A stretch of 64,000 nt of DNA. Origin: Chryseosolibacter histidinae. Its GTDB lineage: Bacteria > Bacteroidota > Bacteroidia > Cytophagales > Cyclobacteriaceae. The position numbers were made by a program, and so were the translations under genes. Positions 16,044 through 25,560 of this stretch are shown piece by piece. Every line of letters starts with the position of its first letter. The first letter of the stretch is position 1. The notes beneath the pieces are model-generated. The model saw only the letters and a program-made list of their open reading frames with translations. It was not told the DNA's origin and made no database searches. The DNA is taken from positions 56,185-120,184 of the forward strand of contig NZ_JAHESF010000021.1 of the NCBI RefSeq assembly GCF_018598225.1, given 5' to 3'.

Positions 16044-16958
16044 ATGGAGCTTATATATTTCAAAGGAAAAAATTTTGGTGATGCTTTAAATGCTTACTTG
16101 TGGAATGCGCTTATTTCTGACGTTATAAAGCCTGTAAACCCCGAGATTGGGTTTTTAGGCATCGGGTCACTTCTAGGGTTGCATCAGAACTATGCACCTC
16201 CCTCCATAAAAAAGATCGTGGTTTTTGGATCCGGATATGCGTATGGGAATCCCCCTGTATTGGATAATCAATATGATCTATTTTTTTTGCGAGGACCTAT
16301 CTCAGCAAAGTTTCTGAAGGTGGAGGAAAAGGAAAATGTCATTACAGATAGTGCGCTATTGATCAGAACACTGAAGTTGGCTAACCAGGAGAAAAAGTAT
16401 AAATATTCATTTATGCCTCATTGGTGTACTGAGTTTTTTTTTGATTGGAAAAAAATATGCGAGGATGCCGATATAAAATATCTAAGTCCATCGCTACCCG
16501 TAGAACAACTTTTAACGGAAATACTCAAAAGTGAAAGGCTACTTACAGAAGCTATGCATGGAGCAATTATAGCCGACGCATTTAGAGTACCATGGGTGGC
16601 GCTGAGATGTTACGATCACATTAATAAGTTGAAATGGCATGACTGGTGTTATTCGGTTTTCATGGACTACACTCCAATTGAAATGCCATCTTTATATGAT
16701 CTGCAACACAGCAACGGGAAATTGTCGCAATATGACAGTAAAGAGAACGGGGATTTTAATATGTCACAATTTGTTCAAAAAAGGTTTGTCGGCAATAGTT
16801 CTGTTTCCGGCATAGATCGCGCTAAACGCGAGCTTAGTAAATTAAAAAATGCGTCGTTTAGCTTAACCAATTCCTCGATGTTGAAGAAACTGGAAAATCG
16901 AATGATCTCAAAATTGGATTTGCTCCGGTCAAAATATGGTTCAGGAGGGTATATATAG
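16044..16958 (+). CDS. Polysaccharide pyruvyl transferase-family protein
   Basis: 304 residues. [20 protein letters not shown] at the N-terminus (GDxLN motif), then [24 protein letters not shown] and the family hallmark [19 protein letters not shown] (His172). Members of the CsaB/ExoV/WcaK group add ketal-linked pyruvate to sugars, but several relatives have other roles. Next to a glycosyltransferase it suggests a pyruvylated sugar product. The C-terminal 60 residues are basic and Ser-rich with no known domain. Its 3' end comes close to, or overlaps, the signal peptidase gene depending on that gene's start. Confidence 0.78.
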   Translation: MELIYFKGKNFGDALNAYLWNALISDVIKPVNPEIGFLGIGSLLGLHQNYAPPSIKKIVVFGSGYAYGNPPVLDNQYDLFFLRGPISAKFLKVEEKENVITDSALLIRTLKLANQEKKYKYSFMPHWCTEFFFDWKKICEDADIKYLSPSLPVEQLLTEILKSERLLTEAMHGAIIADAFRVPWVALRCYDHINKLKWHDWCYSVFMDYTPIEMPSLYDLQHSNGKLSQYDSKENGDFNMSQFVQKRFVGNSSVSGIDRAKRELSKLKNASFSLTNSSMLKKLENRMISKLDLLRSKYGSGGYI

Positions 16959-16998
16959 GAAAAATTTGTTCGAAATCGAGCTTGATAAATATTCAACG

Positions 16999-18051
16999 AT
17001 GTATAATCTAAAAATGTTTTTAAAGACCTTGCTAATCTTCGTTGCTGGTACTTTATTCATTAGGGAATTTTTATTTGAATTATATAATGTCTCAGGTGCA
17101 TCGATGCAGGGAGAACTATTTGCAGGCGACAGAGTATTGATTTCAAAAGTACATTATGGGGCCAGAATACCAAATGTGATGAAGGTGCCTTTCATTGATA
17201 AGGACAATCGCATACTCCTCAGTCGTCAGTTTCCATTCTACACTCCGCCATTGTTCAAATACCTGAGATTGCCCGGATTAGCATCAATAGAAAGGAATGA
17301 TATTTTATTATTTAATGCGCCTCACCAAAAGAAGCCCTCTTATGAATTGAAGGATAAATATTTAAAAAGATGCATTGCAATTCCAGGTGACGAAATAGAG
17401 TTAGTTGATGGCACTGTCTTGCTGAACGGAAAAATAAGCACCGAATTAAATTCTTGTATTCACTTGTACAAAGTAGTCACTAACCGACCATTATCAGAAT
17501 CAGAACTGCGTGCACTTACCGTTTTTGATTTAAGCTATAGCGGTTTTTCTGGGAACTCACGTAAGATGAATGAGTTAAATACCTATTACCTGTATCTTAA
17601 TTTAACAACCTTTCAAAGAATTAAATCCGATTTGGTAATCAAGGATATAGATCGTTATGAATATTCTATTGGCTTAAAGGACTTGGACATATATCCTCAC
17701 TCACCGAAATATTCCTTTAATCTTAACAATTTCGGTCCCCTCTTGGTACCCGGAAAAGGTAAAATTATACATCTAGATTCAGTTAACAGTGCTCTCTACT
17801 ACGAAATACTTAAAAATTATGAAGACATGCAGTATGTCACTTTGACAAACAGCCGAATCTATGTAAAAGACTCCTTAATTACTTCATTTGAATTTTCAAA
17901 AAACTATTATTTTATACTTGGAGATAACAGAGATTTGTCGATCGACTCGCGGCACTGGGGCCTATTGCCAGAAGATCATATTATTGGCAAGGCTACATTT
18001 GTGTGGTCGAACTCCGCCGAAGTCAAAAGCGGGGATTTGGAACTTGAATGA
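16999..18051 (+). CDS. lepB: Signal peptidase I
   Basis: 350 residues from the ATG at 16999; an ATG at 16936 would overlap the previous gene by 23 bases and adds a charged stretch before the membrane helix, so I prefer 16999. Box [20 protein letters not shown] holds the catalytic Ser35, box [16 protein letters not shown] the catalytic Lys123, and box [15 protein letters not shown] is intact. A roughly 150-residue insertion lies between boxes D and E. One N-terminal membrane helix (about residues 7-29). Lying in the peptide operon, it may be a dedicated paralogue processing the peptide rather than the housekeeping enzyme (inference). Confidence 0.9.
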   Translation: MYNLKMFLKTLLIFVAGTLFIREFLFELYNVSGASMQGELFAGDRVLISKVHYGARIPNVMKVPFIDKDNRILLSRQFPFYTPPLFKYLRLPGLASIERNDILLFNAPHQKKPSYELKDKYLKRCIAIPGDEIELVDGTVLLNGKISTELNSCIHLYKVVTNRPLSESELRALTVFDLSYSGFSGNSRKMNELNTYYLYLNLTTFQRIKSDLVIKDIDRYEYSIGLKDLDIYPHSPKYSFNLNNFGPLLVPGKGKIIHLDSVNSALYYEILKNYEDMQYVTLTNSRIYVKDSLITSFEFSKNYYFILGDNRDLSIDSRHWGLLPEDHIIGKATFVWSNSAEVKSGDLELE

Positions 18052-18464
18052 GTAGTCGCTCAGGAATTAAACTCTTTTTCCGGAAACCTCCAATGATTCT
18101 AATTCGATTAAAACTACTTCAATTCAGGCTGTGTTGAATTTTTTCCTTCAAAAGTCAAGGAGATTATCGGATGTGATAATCTACTAAACATTGCGAATCA
18201 CATAGTATGGCCACAATCTCTACTACACAAACAATGCCAAGTATAGATTTCGGACTGATCTTGTTTATATTGTATTTGACTTCTTTGAAATTTGCCGGTG
18301 TTTAAAGACGGACAAACAGCTAATATACCAGACGAACACTAAACAGCTTCACGAACACTTACGGTCGTTTTTGGTAAATCTTGTTACTGATTGTTACCTA
18401 TCCCATCTGTAAGATTCATTAAAACCGAAGGAAACCTATATTTGACACTCAAGGTAATTTTACC

Positions 18465-18482
18465 AATTTCCCAATGCCAATT
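18465..18482. repeat. Single class C repeat arm, inverted copy of 9165-9182
   Basis: AATTTCCCAATGCCAATT is the exact 18-base reverse complement of 9165-9182. The two copies bracket the AT-rich island with the integrase remnant. Because the word belongs to a family also found at 29541-29652, the bracketing may be chance. Confidence 0.5.
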
Positions 18483-18526
18483 CTCAATGCCTTTTTCAAC
18501 GCACCGAAATGATGACACCATGACTA

Positions 18527-18558
18527 ATCCAGCTGTGGACGGTGGACCGTAGATAGTG
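18527..18558. repeat. Single class A repeat arm
   Basis: AGCTGTGGACGGTGGACCGT with variants of the words GTGGAC and GGACCGT, lying upstream of the ECF sigma gene without a matching opposite arm. Looks like a half-element, perhaps left when the island entered or decayed. Confidence 0.5.
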
Positions 18559-18633
18559 GTCCGACGACTTATTAAATCGTTTGAATTCGCTTTTGTGGAA
18601 AAAATAAGTTTACTTGTCTGTAACAATCAGACT

Positions 18634-19230
18634 ATGCACGAAGATCCGGAGGTTGGTTTGGAGTTGCGCTATTGGGAAGCGATGCGGAAAGGGGATAAGT
18701 CATCTTTTGGCTGGATCTATGATCGTTATTTCAAACTGCTCTATAATTATGGTAAGAAAATAGGTGTTGAGCGTGCCGCACTGGAAGACGCTATTCATGA
18801 CCTGTTTGTTGATCTCTGGCGCATGCGTGACAATCTTTCGTCCACCAGCTCTGTGCGCTTCTATCTTTACCGATCACTGCGCAGACGGGTATTACGAAAT
18901 GATACCGCTAAGAATTATTTCACTGAAAGCGGACTTATCATTGAAGGTGCGCTGGCCATGGTCTCACCCTCCCTCGAGCAGGAGATCATTGACGAAGAAG
19001 GACGCAACCAGCGTATCCACCGGTTGAAAAAACTTTTGAACGATCTAGCCCCTCGTCAGTATGAAGCTTTGGTGCTTCGTTTCTACGATGAGTTCAGCTT
19101 CCAGGAGATCGCCGATATTCTGCACGTCAACGAACAATCTGCCCGCAACCTCGTTCAGCGCGGACTGGTACAGCTCCGGCAATACGCCAAACATGTGATC
19201 ACCCTGGCGTGTATCATGCTTCTTTTTTAG
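18634..19230 (+). CDS. ECF RNA polymerase sigma factor (FecI-like)
   Basis: 198 residues from the ATG at 18634; the frame extends upstream to a GTG inside a repeat arm, which is unlikely as a start. Region 2 is FGWIYDRYFKLLYNYGKKIG and ALEDAIHDLFVDLWRMRD; region 4 is LAPRQYEALVLRFYDEFSFQ, then EIADILHVNEQSARNLVQRG. Followed by a FecR anti-sigma factor and a SusC protein with an STN domain, the standard trans-envelope signalling set: substrate at SusC signals through FecR, which frees this sigma factor to transcribe the locus. Confidence 0.92.
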   Translation: MHEDPEVGLELRYWEAMRKGDKSSFGWIYDRYFKLLYNYGKKIGVERAALEDAIHDLFVDLWRMRDNLSSTSSVRFYLYRSLRRRVLRNDTAKNYFTESGLIIEGALAMVSPSLEQEIIDEEGRNQRIHRLKKLLNDLAPRQYEALVLRFYDEFSFQEIADILHVNEQSARNLVQRGLVQLRQYAKHVITLACIMLLF

Positions 19231-19244
19231 TTTCTTCTCCTTTT

Positions 19245-19330
19245 GAATATCGAACAAGGAATGTCGAAGGCTGAATTTCGAACGTAGGTCCTTCGAAATT
19301 CGGCGTTTCTTGTTCAATATTCGATATTCC
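19245..19330. repeat. Long hairpin between the sigma and anti-sigma genes
   Basis: GAATATCGAA (19245-19254) pairs with TTCGATATTC (19320-19329); further in, AACAAG pairs with CTTGTT, and GCTGAATTTCGAA pairs with TTCGAAATTCGGC with one mismatch. Word-repeat architecture as elsewhere but with its own word (GAATNTCGAA). It begins 14 bases after the sigma stop codon and may reduce read-through into fecR. Confidence 0.65.
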
Positions 19331-19356
19331 AGATTTTCAATGGGTTTCAACCGCTC

Positions 19357-19370
19357 CCGATAGCTATCGG
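19357..19370. repeat. Palindrome CCGATAGCTATCGG, copy 1
   Basis: A perfect 14-bp palindrome, about 110 bases before the FecR start. Copies with longer symmetry occur at 29568-29581 and 42931-42944, always in intergenic DNA. Confidence 0.55.
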
Positions 19371-19480
19371 AATTCCGTACTGCAAATTTTTAAGAAAAGG
19401 TGAGTTAAATTCCGAAAACGTTGCTTTTGGTATTGGAAACGTTTGAATGCCGTTCAAAAAGACCACGTTGGCCCCCTGTT

Positions 19481-20611
19481 ATGAAACATTATTTAACCTT
19501 CAGTGCTGCAGATTTTGCTCAGGATGAGGAGTTTTTGAAATGGGTAAAATACCCGGAACAGTATCCGTTGCTGCACGATCGGTGGCTGAGGTTTCTGAGG
19601 GATTATCCCCATAAAAAAGAGGAGGTGGAAGAGGCGCGGCTGATGATCCTGGCGGTAGTGAAAGAAAAACAATTGATGCCTGACGATGCGACCCAACAGA
19701 ACGTGTGGCACCGCGTGCAGGAATCGATCCTTGAAATGGAAGATGCTCCGAAGGAAGTGATGTTATGGCAGCGCTGGTACTCCAAGGCAGCGGTGGTGCT
19801 CATGATCTTCGGCGCGGGTTGGTTCCTGATCGGCACAAAGAACGATGCCCCCCGGCTTGCTGAGGTAGAAAAAGAAGCCGTTGCGCTGGAGAAATACATC
19901 AACAACGCCGATGTAGCGAAGACCATCGTGCTCAGCGATGGCTCGTCTATCGTGCTGCAGCCGCACAGTGTGCTGGAGTATCCCCGCACCTTTAAACCCG
20001 ATGTGCGCGAAGTGTATCTCACGGGTGAAGGTTTTTTTGAAGTAAAACGAGACGTGAACAGGCCCTTCATGGTTCGCACCCATGAGATTGTGACGCGTGT
20101 GCTCGGAACCAGTTTTACGGTGCGTAATTCCGAAGGCGGAAAACAGGTGCTGGTGCAGGTGAAGACCGGCAAAGTATCGGTGTTCAAAGAAAAAAGCAAC
20201 GAAGAAGGTGCCAAGGATGAGAGCGTGGAAGGTGTGGTGCTGATGCCCAACCAGCAGGTGGTGTATGAGCGTGACCAGATGAAGCTTACCAAATCGTTGG
20301 TGGAGAATCCGAGTGTGCTCATTCCCGTGGCGAAGCAGGAATTTGAATTTAGCGACGCGCCCATTGGCGACGTGTTCCGGGTGATCGAAGAAGCGTACGG
20401 TGTGGATGTTGTTTACGACGAGGAGGTGCTGGCGAGCTGCTATCTCAATGCGTCGCTTGACGATGTGCCGCTCTATGATAAATTAAAACTGATATGCAAG
20501 GGTATCAACGCAACCTATGAGATCATGGACTCCCATATCATCATCTATGGAAAAGGTTGTAGCGAGCCCGTTGACGATACGAATTCAACTACCCAAACAA
20601 AACCAAATTAA
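19481..20611 (+). CDS. FecR-family anti-sigma factor
   Basis: 376 residues from the ATG at 19481 (MKHYLTFSAADFAQDEEFLK). The cytoplasmic N-terminal sigma-binding part carries LRFLRDYPHKKEEVEEARLM; one membrane helix is AAVVLMIFGAGWFLIG (about residues 104-120). The periplasmic FecR domain follows (TIVLSDGSSIVLQPHSVLEY, VYLTGEGFFEVKRD, FMVRTHEIVTRVLGTSFTVR), then the C-terminal DUF4974/STN-like domain (FEFSDAPIGDVFRVIEEAYG). It receives the signal from the STN domain of the SusC protein and controls the ECF sigma factor encoded just upstream. Confidence 0.93.
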   Translation: MKHYLTFSAADFAQDEEFLKWVKYPEQYPLLHDRWLRFLRDYPHKKEEVEEARLMILAVVKEKQLMPDDATQQNVWHRVQESILEMEDAPKEVMLWQRWYSKAAVVLMIFGAGWFLIGTKNDAPRLAEVEKEAVALEKYINNADVAKTIVLSDGSSIVLQPHSVLEYPRTFKPDVREVYLTGEGFFEVKRDVNRPFMVRTHEIVTRVLGTSFTVRNSEGGKQVLVQVKTGKVSVFKEKSNEEGAKDESVEGVVLMPNQQVVYERDQMKLTKSLVENPSVLIPVAKQEFEFSDAPIGDVFRVIEEAYGVDVVYDEEVLASCYLNASLDDVPLYDKLKLICKGINATYEIMDSHIIIYGKGCSEPVDDTNSTTQTKPN

Positions 20612-20644
20612 AACCTATGAGAACATAATTACCCGAATAAAGAA

Positions 20645-20709
20645 CCGGTGATGCGCCAACATCACCGGCCTGGAATGCCCCGATGGACCATCCGTGCGGG
20701 ATGCGGGGC
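20645..20709 (+). promoter_or_regulatory. Two hairpins in the susC leader
   Basis: CCGGTGATG (20645-20653) and CATCACCGG (20660-20668) form a perfect 9-bp stem; GCCCCG (20677-20682) and CGGGGC (20704-20709) form a second, with an inner CATCC/GGATG pair. They lie between fecR and the susC start at 20755. They could be an attenuator or terminator with processed mRNA 5' structure; no long T-run follows. Confidence 0.5.
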
Positions 20710-20754
20710 GTTTGTCTATCCGCAGTTAACGTCAAGACAAAACCATTCAAAAGT

Positions 20755-23700
20755 ATGAAAAAAGAACTACAAGTTCATGGACGGCTATTGTTCATTATGA
20801 GAGTTTCACTGCTTCAGTTCCTGCTTTCCTTCGCCATCATCAGCATGGCCAGTGCCCATGAGTTGGGTGCCCAGGTACTGGAGCGTAGAGTGAGTCTCAA
20901 ACTCGAAAACATCACACTTCGTTCAGCGCTCGCAAAGATCGAACGCGCCGCAGATGTGAAGTTCCTTTACCAATCGCAGGTGATCGCCTCACAGGATCGC
21001 CTTCATTTCAATTTCAGCGACGAGCGCCTGGCCAGTGTGCTGGACAAGATCCTCGGCCCGCGTCACATCCGCTTCGAGGCTGATGGCAACCAGATCATTC
21101 TTACCAAGGCAGCGCTGGGTTTGCTGGAAGAAGCTTTGATGAAACAGGAAGCAGCTGTTGATATCACCGTGTCAGGAAAAGTATCTGACGAAGATAACCT
21201 GCCCTTGCCCGGCGTGAATGTGATCCTCAAGGGAACATCAGAGGGTACCACTACCGACGTCGACGGTAAGTATTCGATCAGCGTACCGAACGCGGATGCC
21301 GTTCTTGTTTTCTCCTTTATCGGTTATGAGACAAAGGAAATTATAGTAGGTGCTCAGACAGAGATCAGCATCAGCATGAACCCTGACATCAAGGCACTGG
21401 AAGAAGTTGTGGTGGTGGGTTATGGTGAAGTGCGCAAATCAGACCTCACCGGTTCTGTATCAAAAGTGAAGGCGGAGGAATTGAGCGCGTATCCTACTAC
21501 CAACGTAATGCAGGCGCTCTCCGGAAGAGCAACCGGTGTTCAGATCTCGCAAAACAATGGATCGCCAGGAGGCGACATCAGCGTGCGTATCAGGGGTACC
21601 AACTCTATCATGGGATCGAACGAGCCACTTTATGTGGTGGATGGTTTTCCGTATTCTGGCAATCCCACCTTATTGAACAACGCAGACATTGAATCCATAG
21701 AAGTATTGAAAGACGCTTCCGCTACCGCGATCTACGGTTCCAGGGGTGCTAACGGTGTTGTGATTATCACCACGAAGAAGGGCAAAAAGGGAAAGACAAC
21801 CGTGGACTACGATGGATACATGGGCTGGCAGACGGCGCGGAAGAAGATCGACATGATGAGCGCACATGAGTATGCACAGTTCTACAATGAGCAGGCCGCG
21901 AATGATGGACTGGCACCTCACTTCACCCAGGAAGAGGTTGATTCTTTTGGCAAAGGTACAGACTGGCAGGACCTGGTGCTGCAAACAGCACCCATCCAGA
22001 ATCATGCTGTTACACTAAACGCGGGATCGGACAACACCAGGTTGTCAGTTTCAGGAAGCAATTTTAAACAGGAGGGCATCATCATCGGCAGTAATTACGT
22101 GCGTAACTCCATCCGTGCCAACCTGAGCAGCGACATCAGCAAAAAATTCACCTTTGACCTGAATGCCATCCTGAGCCGGGTGGATTCAGATCGCCAAAAT
22201 TCCGATCGGGGAAACAGGGGTGGCTCATTGATCTCTGCGATGTTGTCGGGATATCCTACACAACCTGTTTACGCAGCCGATGGAACCTACAGTAATCTTT
22301 CTGCGGCTTACGGCTGGGGATCGAACGTGATCACCAACCCGCTCAACTATATAGAGCAGACATCGAATCATATTCGCTCCAATAAAGTGTTGACCAATGC
22401 CGCGGTTACCTTCAAACCCATTGAGGGACTGTCTATCAAGGTCTTGGGTGGTATTGAAAATACAGATGATCGCACAGACGAATACACGACAAAAAAATAT
22501 ATCAACTCCCTTGGTTCTGCCAAGATATCGACGGTGCAGACCAGCAGCTTGCTGAATGAGAACACCATCAGCTATGTTAAGAGAACAGGTGCTCATAATA
22601 TCTCCGCGGTTGCAGGGTTTACCTACCAGAAGTGGAGCCAGACTGGGTTAAGCACTTCCGGAAACGGATTTGTGAGCGATGTGCAGGAGTCATACGATAT
22701 CGGCGCAGCAGCCACGCAAGGTGTGCCAAGCTCATATTTGTCTGAGTGGACCTTGATGTCTTACCTCGGCCGGGTTAACTATACTTTCAATGATAGGTAC
22801 CTGGCTACCGTGAGCTTCCGTGCAGATGGCTCCTCACGTTACAGCGAAGGAAACAAGTGGGGCTACTTCCCTTCTGCCTCTGTGGCCTGGAGACTTTCTG
22901 AAGAAGAGTTCATTAAAAATATTCCGTTCATCTCTAACATGAAGCTGAAGGCTGGTTATGGTGAAACGGGAAGCACAGCCATCGATCCTTATAAGACGCT
23001 GAATCAATTGGTTTCAAGTAAAGTGGTCTTCGGTGACGCGTTAACTACAGCATACGCTCCGGGAACACAGCTGGCAGGGCCGCTGAAGTGGGAAACGACA
23101 GCTCAATCAGACATCGGCCTTGAGATGGGCTTCCTTGAAAACCGGTTCTCGCTTGAAGTGGATTATTACGTCAAAAATACCCGTGACCTGCTCAACAGGG
23201 TTCCGCTTCCCTCATCGTTCGGATATGCGTATACGATCCGGAACATAGGTAAAGTGCAGAACAAGGGAATCGAGATCGGTGCCAGCGCAGTAGTGTTGGA
23301 AGGTCCTTTTAAATGGAATGTGGCTGCTAATTTCTCCGCCAACAGGAACAAGGTGATCGCATTGTATGACGGAGCCGATATACTGGGCGATCGCGTCGAT
23401 ATCTCTGTGATCAACGACGTTGTGAACATCGTACGTGAAGGATATCCCATTGGATCTTTCTTCGGATATGTAGAGAAGGGGTATGATGCAGCTGGTAAGA
23501 TCACGTACGAAGATTACAACCCCAATGGCGCGCTTGATAACGGAGACAAACGTCTCATCGGTAATCCATTCCCTGATTTCATCTACGGTTTCAATTCAAC
23601 CATGTCGTTCAAGAATTTTGAATTGAATGTGTTCATCCAGGGATCACAAGGCAACGACATCTTTAATGTGAGTGCCGTGAACCAGACCCTGGATTATGGT

Positions 23701-24072
23701 CAGGCGTTGAACATGCCCAGGGAAGTATTTCTGAATCACTGGACACCGGAAACGCCTAACGCAAAATATCCTGTGATCAGTCGTACTACGTCTACACAGG
23801 TTTCAGATCGCTGGGTTGAAGATGGCTCGTACCTGAGATTCAAGAACATCCAGCTGAGCTATAACCTGCCGGTGAGTGCGTTAGACCTAAAGTGGCTGAC
23901 CAAAGCGCAGATCTATGTAAGCGCCCAGAACCTGATCACGCTGACAAACTATTCGTGGTATGATCCCGAGATCAACACTTACGGAGGCTCGACATCGATC
24001 CGTCAGGGTATTGATCACTATAGCTACCCTACAGCGAAAACCACTACGGTGGGTATCAGACTTGGTTTTTAA
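20755..24072 (+). CDS. SusC/RagA-family TonB-dependent transporter with STN domain
   Basis: 1105 residues from the ATG at 20755 (MKKELQVHGR); upstream in-frame ATGs lie in leader hairpin sequence. Signal peptide to about residue 36. Then an STN signalling domain (SLKLENITLRSALAKIERAA), a CarboxypepD_reg-like domain (VSGKVSDEDNLPLPGVNVIL, FSFIGYETKE), the plug domain (NVMQALSGRATGVQISQNNG, VRIRGTNSIMGSNEPLYVVD) and the outer-membrane barrel ending in KTTTVGIRLGF. It imports an unknown ligand across the outer membrane with SusD, powered by TonB, and signals to FecR through the STN domain. Confidence 0.96.
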   Translation: MKKELQVHGRLLFIMRVSLLQFLLSFAIISMASAHELGAQVLERRVSLKLENITLRSALAKIERAADVKFLYQSQVIASQDRLHFNFSDERLASVLDKILGPRHIRFEADGNQIILTKAALGLLEEALMKQEAAVDITVSGKVSDEDNLPLPGVNVILKGTSEGTTTDVDGKYSISVPNADAVLVFSFIGYETKEIIVGAQTEISISMNPDIKALEEVVVVGYGEVRKSDLTGSVSKVKAEELSAYPTTNVMQALSGRATGVQISQNNGSPGGDISVRIRGTNSIMGSNEPLYVVDGFPYSGNPTLLNNADIESIEVLKDASATAIYGSRGANGVVIITTKKGKKGKTTVDYDGYMGWQTARKKIDMMSAHEYAQFYNEQAANDGLAPHFTQEEVDSFGKGTDWQDLVLQTAPIQNHAVTLNAGSDNTRLSVSGSNFKQEGIIIGSNYVRNSIRANLSSDISKKFTFDLNAILSRVDSDRQNSDRGNRGGSLISAMLSGYPTQPVYAADGTYSNLSAAYGWGSNVITNPLNYIEQTSNHIRSNKVLTNAAVTFKPIEGLSIKVLGGIENTDDRTDEYTTKKYINSLGSAKISTVQTSSLLNENTISYVKRTGAHNISAVAGFTYQKWSQTGLSTSGNGFVSDVQESYDIGAAATQGVPSSYLSEWTLMSYLGRVNYTFNDRYLATVSFRADGSSRYSEGNKWGYFPSASVAWRLSEEEFIKNIPFISNMKLKAGYGETGSTAIDPYKTLNQLVSSKVVFGDALTTAYAPGTQLAGPLKWETTAQSDIGLEMGFLENRFSLEVDYYVKNTRDLLNRVPLPSSFGYAYTIRNIGKVQNKGIEIGASAVVLEGPFKWNVAANFSANRNKVIALYDGADILGDRVDISVINDVVNIVREGYPIGSFFGYVEKGYDAAGKITYEDYNPNGALDNGDKRLIGNPFPDFIYGFNSTMSFKNFELNVFIQGSQGNDIFNVSAVNQTLDYGQALNMPREVFLNHWTPETPNAKYPVISRTTSTQVSDRWVEDGSYLRFKNIQLSYNLPVSALDLKWLTKAQIYVSAQNLITLTNYSWYDPEINTYGGSTSIRQGIDHYSYPTAKTTTVGIRLGF

Positions 24073-24101
24073 TTCAATCCATGATCAAAATAATATACAT
24101 C

Positions 24102-25535
24102 ATGAAAAAAACATTTCTTTATATCGCTGCAGTGCTGGCCTTTACCGCCTGTAACGATGAGCTTATAGAGAAGCCTAAGTCCCTGTCGGCCGAAGTGTTC
24201 TACAACACTAACGATGAAGCGTTGGCTGCAGTGAACGCTATTTACGGACCGATGCGCGGTGATGGTGCATTAGGTCTCAATTATCCCGCCCAGCTCGAAG
24301 GTCTTCCCGATTACGGTAATTCGAGAGGAAGCCAGACGAACGTGAGTCTATACCAGGGGTTGGATAACACCAATGCGTCGCGGGTAGGTACCATCTGGGA
24401 CGGTCTGTATCAGTCGATCCGCAATGCCAACATCGTGATCAAAAATGTGCCCAACGGCAAAGAGATCACGCCGGCTGCCGCCGATGCCTTTGTAGGTGAA
24501 GCCAAATACCTGCGTGCCCTCATGTACTTTGCCCTGGTACGCAACTGGGGAGGTGTACCGCTGCGCACGGAGCTGAACATGACGGAGCCAGACATGAAAC
24601 GTGCCAGCGTGGAGGAAGTGTACGCGCAGATCCTGGAGGATGCATTGTTTGCCGAGACAACGCTGCCTAACGATCCGACAGCGCCCGGCAGGGCTACGAA
24701 GTGGGCAGCCAAAACATTACTGGCAGAAGTATACCTTACGCTCGGTCAGTGGGAGAACTCCCGTGTGAAGTCTCAGGAAGTGATCAGCTCCGGCAAGTTC
24801 TCGCTGGTGCCTGTAACGGTGTCTGAAGATTTTCAGAAGATCTATGGCCCCGAAGTTGTTACCACCAGCGAAGAAGTGTTCTACCTGAAATATTCACGGC
24901 AGCAGGGCTTCGGACTGGTGGGCTACGCACACCGTGCCATCGGTCCTTATAAATATTTCGGCGGTGGCGGTGTGTATGCGCAATACACAGACTCCACTTC
25001 GAACTCATTTATCAAAACCTGGGACAAGAAAGACCTTCGCAAATCACACATTCTTTATAATGTTGATGTAGGATTAGGTCCCAACACCTGTCTGTACCGC
25101 AAATTCAGAGATCCTGTTGCAACTGCTGCCGGTAACGATTATCCCTGGTATCGTTACGCCGATGTGTTGTTGTTCCACGCCGAGGCCGCAAGCCGTGCTA
25201 ACGGTGGCCCTACAGCCGCTGCCATGGAGAGCCTGAACAAAGTACACCGCAGGGCTTATGGCTACGATGCCAACGCAGTTTCACCCGTCGACTTCAATAT
25301 CGCCAGCTACGACGCCACAACTTTTGTAGACCTTGTGGTTCGCGAAAGAGGTTATGAGACCATGTACGAGGGCAAACGCTGGCTCGACCTGAAACGCCTC
25401 GGCATTGCCAAGCAGCGGATCAAGGAAGTGAAGGGCATCGATATAGCCGATAAGCACATGAACTGGCCGATCCCGAATTCGGAGATGCTGTATAACAAGG
25501 CACTCACGGCGGCAGACCAGAACTTAGGATATTAA
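24102..25535 (+). CDS. SusD/RagB-family surface lipoprotein
   Basis: 477 residues from the ATG at 24102 (MKKTFLYIAAVLAFTACNDE, lipobox Cys at residue 17). Family marks: LIEKPKSLSAEVFYNTNDEA, the TPR-like helical parts FVGEAKYLRALMYFALVRNW, ATKWAAKTLLAEVYLTLGQW, WYRYADVLLFHAEAASR, and the C-terminal ERGYETMYEGKRWLDLKRLG. SusD proteins cap the SusC barrel and bind its ligand. At 477 residues it is at the short end of the family. Starts 29 bp after susC, so translated from the same mRNA. Confidence 0.95.
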   Translation: MKKTFLYIAAVLAFTACNDELIEKPKSLSAEVFYNTNDEALAAVNAIYGPMRGDGALGLNYPAQLEGLPDYGNSRGSQTNVSLYQGLDNTNASRVGTIWDGLYQSIRNANIVIKNVPNGKEITPAAADAFVGEAKYLRALMYFALVRNWGGVPLRTELNMTEPDMKRASVEEVYAQILEDALFAETTLPNDPTAPGRATKWAAKTLLAEVYLTLGQWENSRVKSQEVISSGKFSLVPVTVSEDFQKIYGPEVVTTSEEVFYLKYSRQQGFGLVGYAHRAIGPYKYFGGGGVYAQYTDSTSNSFIKTWDKKDLRKSHILYNVDVGLGPNTCLYRKFRDPVATAAGNDYPWYRYADVLLFHAEAASRANGGPTAAAMESLNKVHRRAYGYDANAVSPVDFNIASYDATTFVDLVVRERGYETMYEGKRWLDLKRLGIAKQRIKEVKGIDIADKHMNWPIPNSEMLYNKALTAADQNLGY

Positions 25536-25560
25536 AGACACCCATTAGGGTTAGGTTGGT

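Larger units (their letters stand above)
18052..18633. other. Gene-free stretch at the right side of the island
   Basis: Contains a short perfect dyad (GATTATC 18162-18168 and GATAATC 18175-18181), a class C repeat arm (18465-18482), a class A repeat arm (18527-18558) and TATATTTG at 18437-18444, which fits the Bacteroidota -7 promoter consensus TAnnTTTG and could serve the downstream sigma gene. No coding region recognised. Base composition changes here from AT-rich to that of the flanking chromosome. Confidence 0.45.

Noticed and set aside
12558..18051. Interpretation as an ordinary capsule or O-antigen locus
   Set aside because: Only two sugar-related genes, no Wzx/Wzy, no initiating transferase and no nucleotide-sugar synthesis genes, whereas a signal peptidase, a CxxC lipoprotein and a small peptide are present. 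It cannot be excluded fully.
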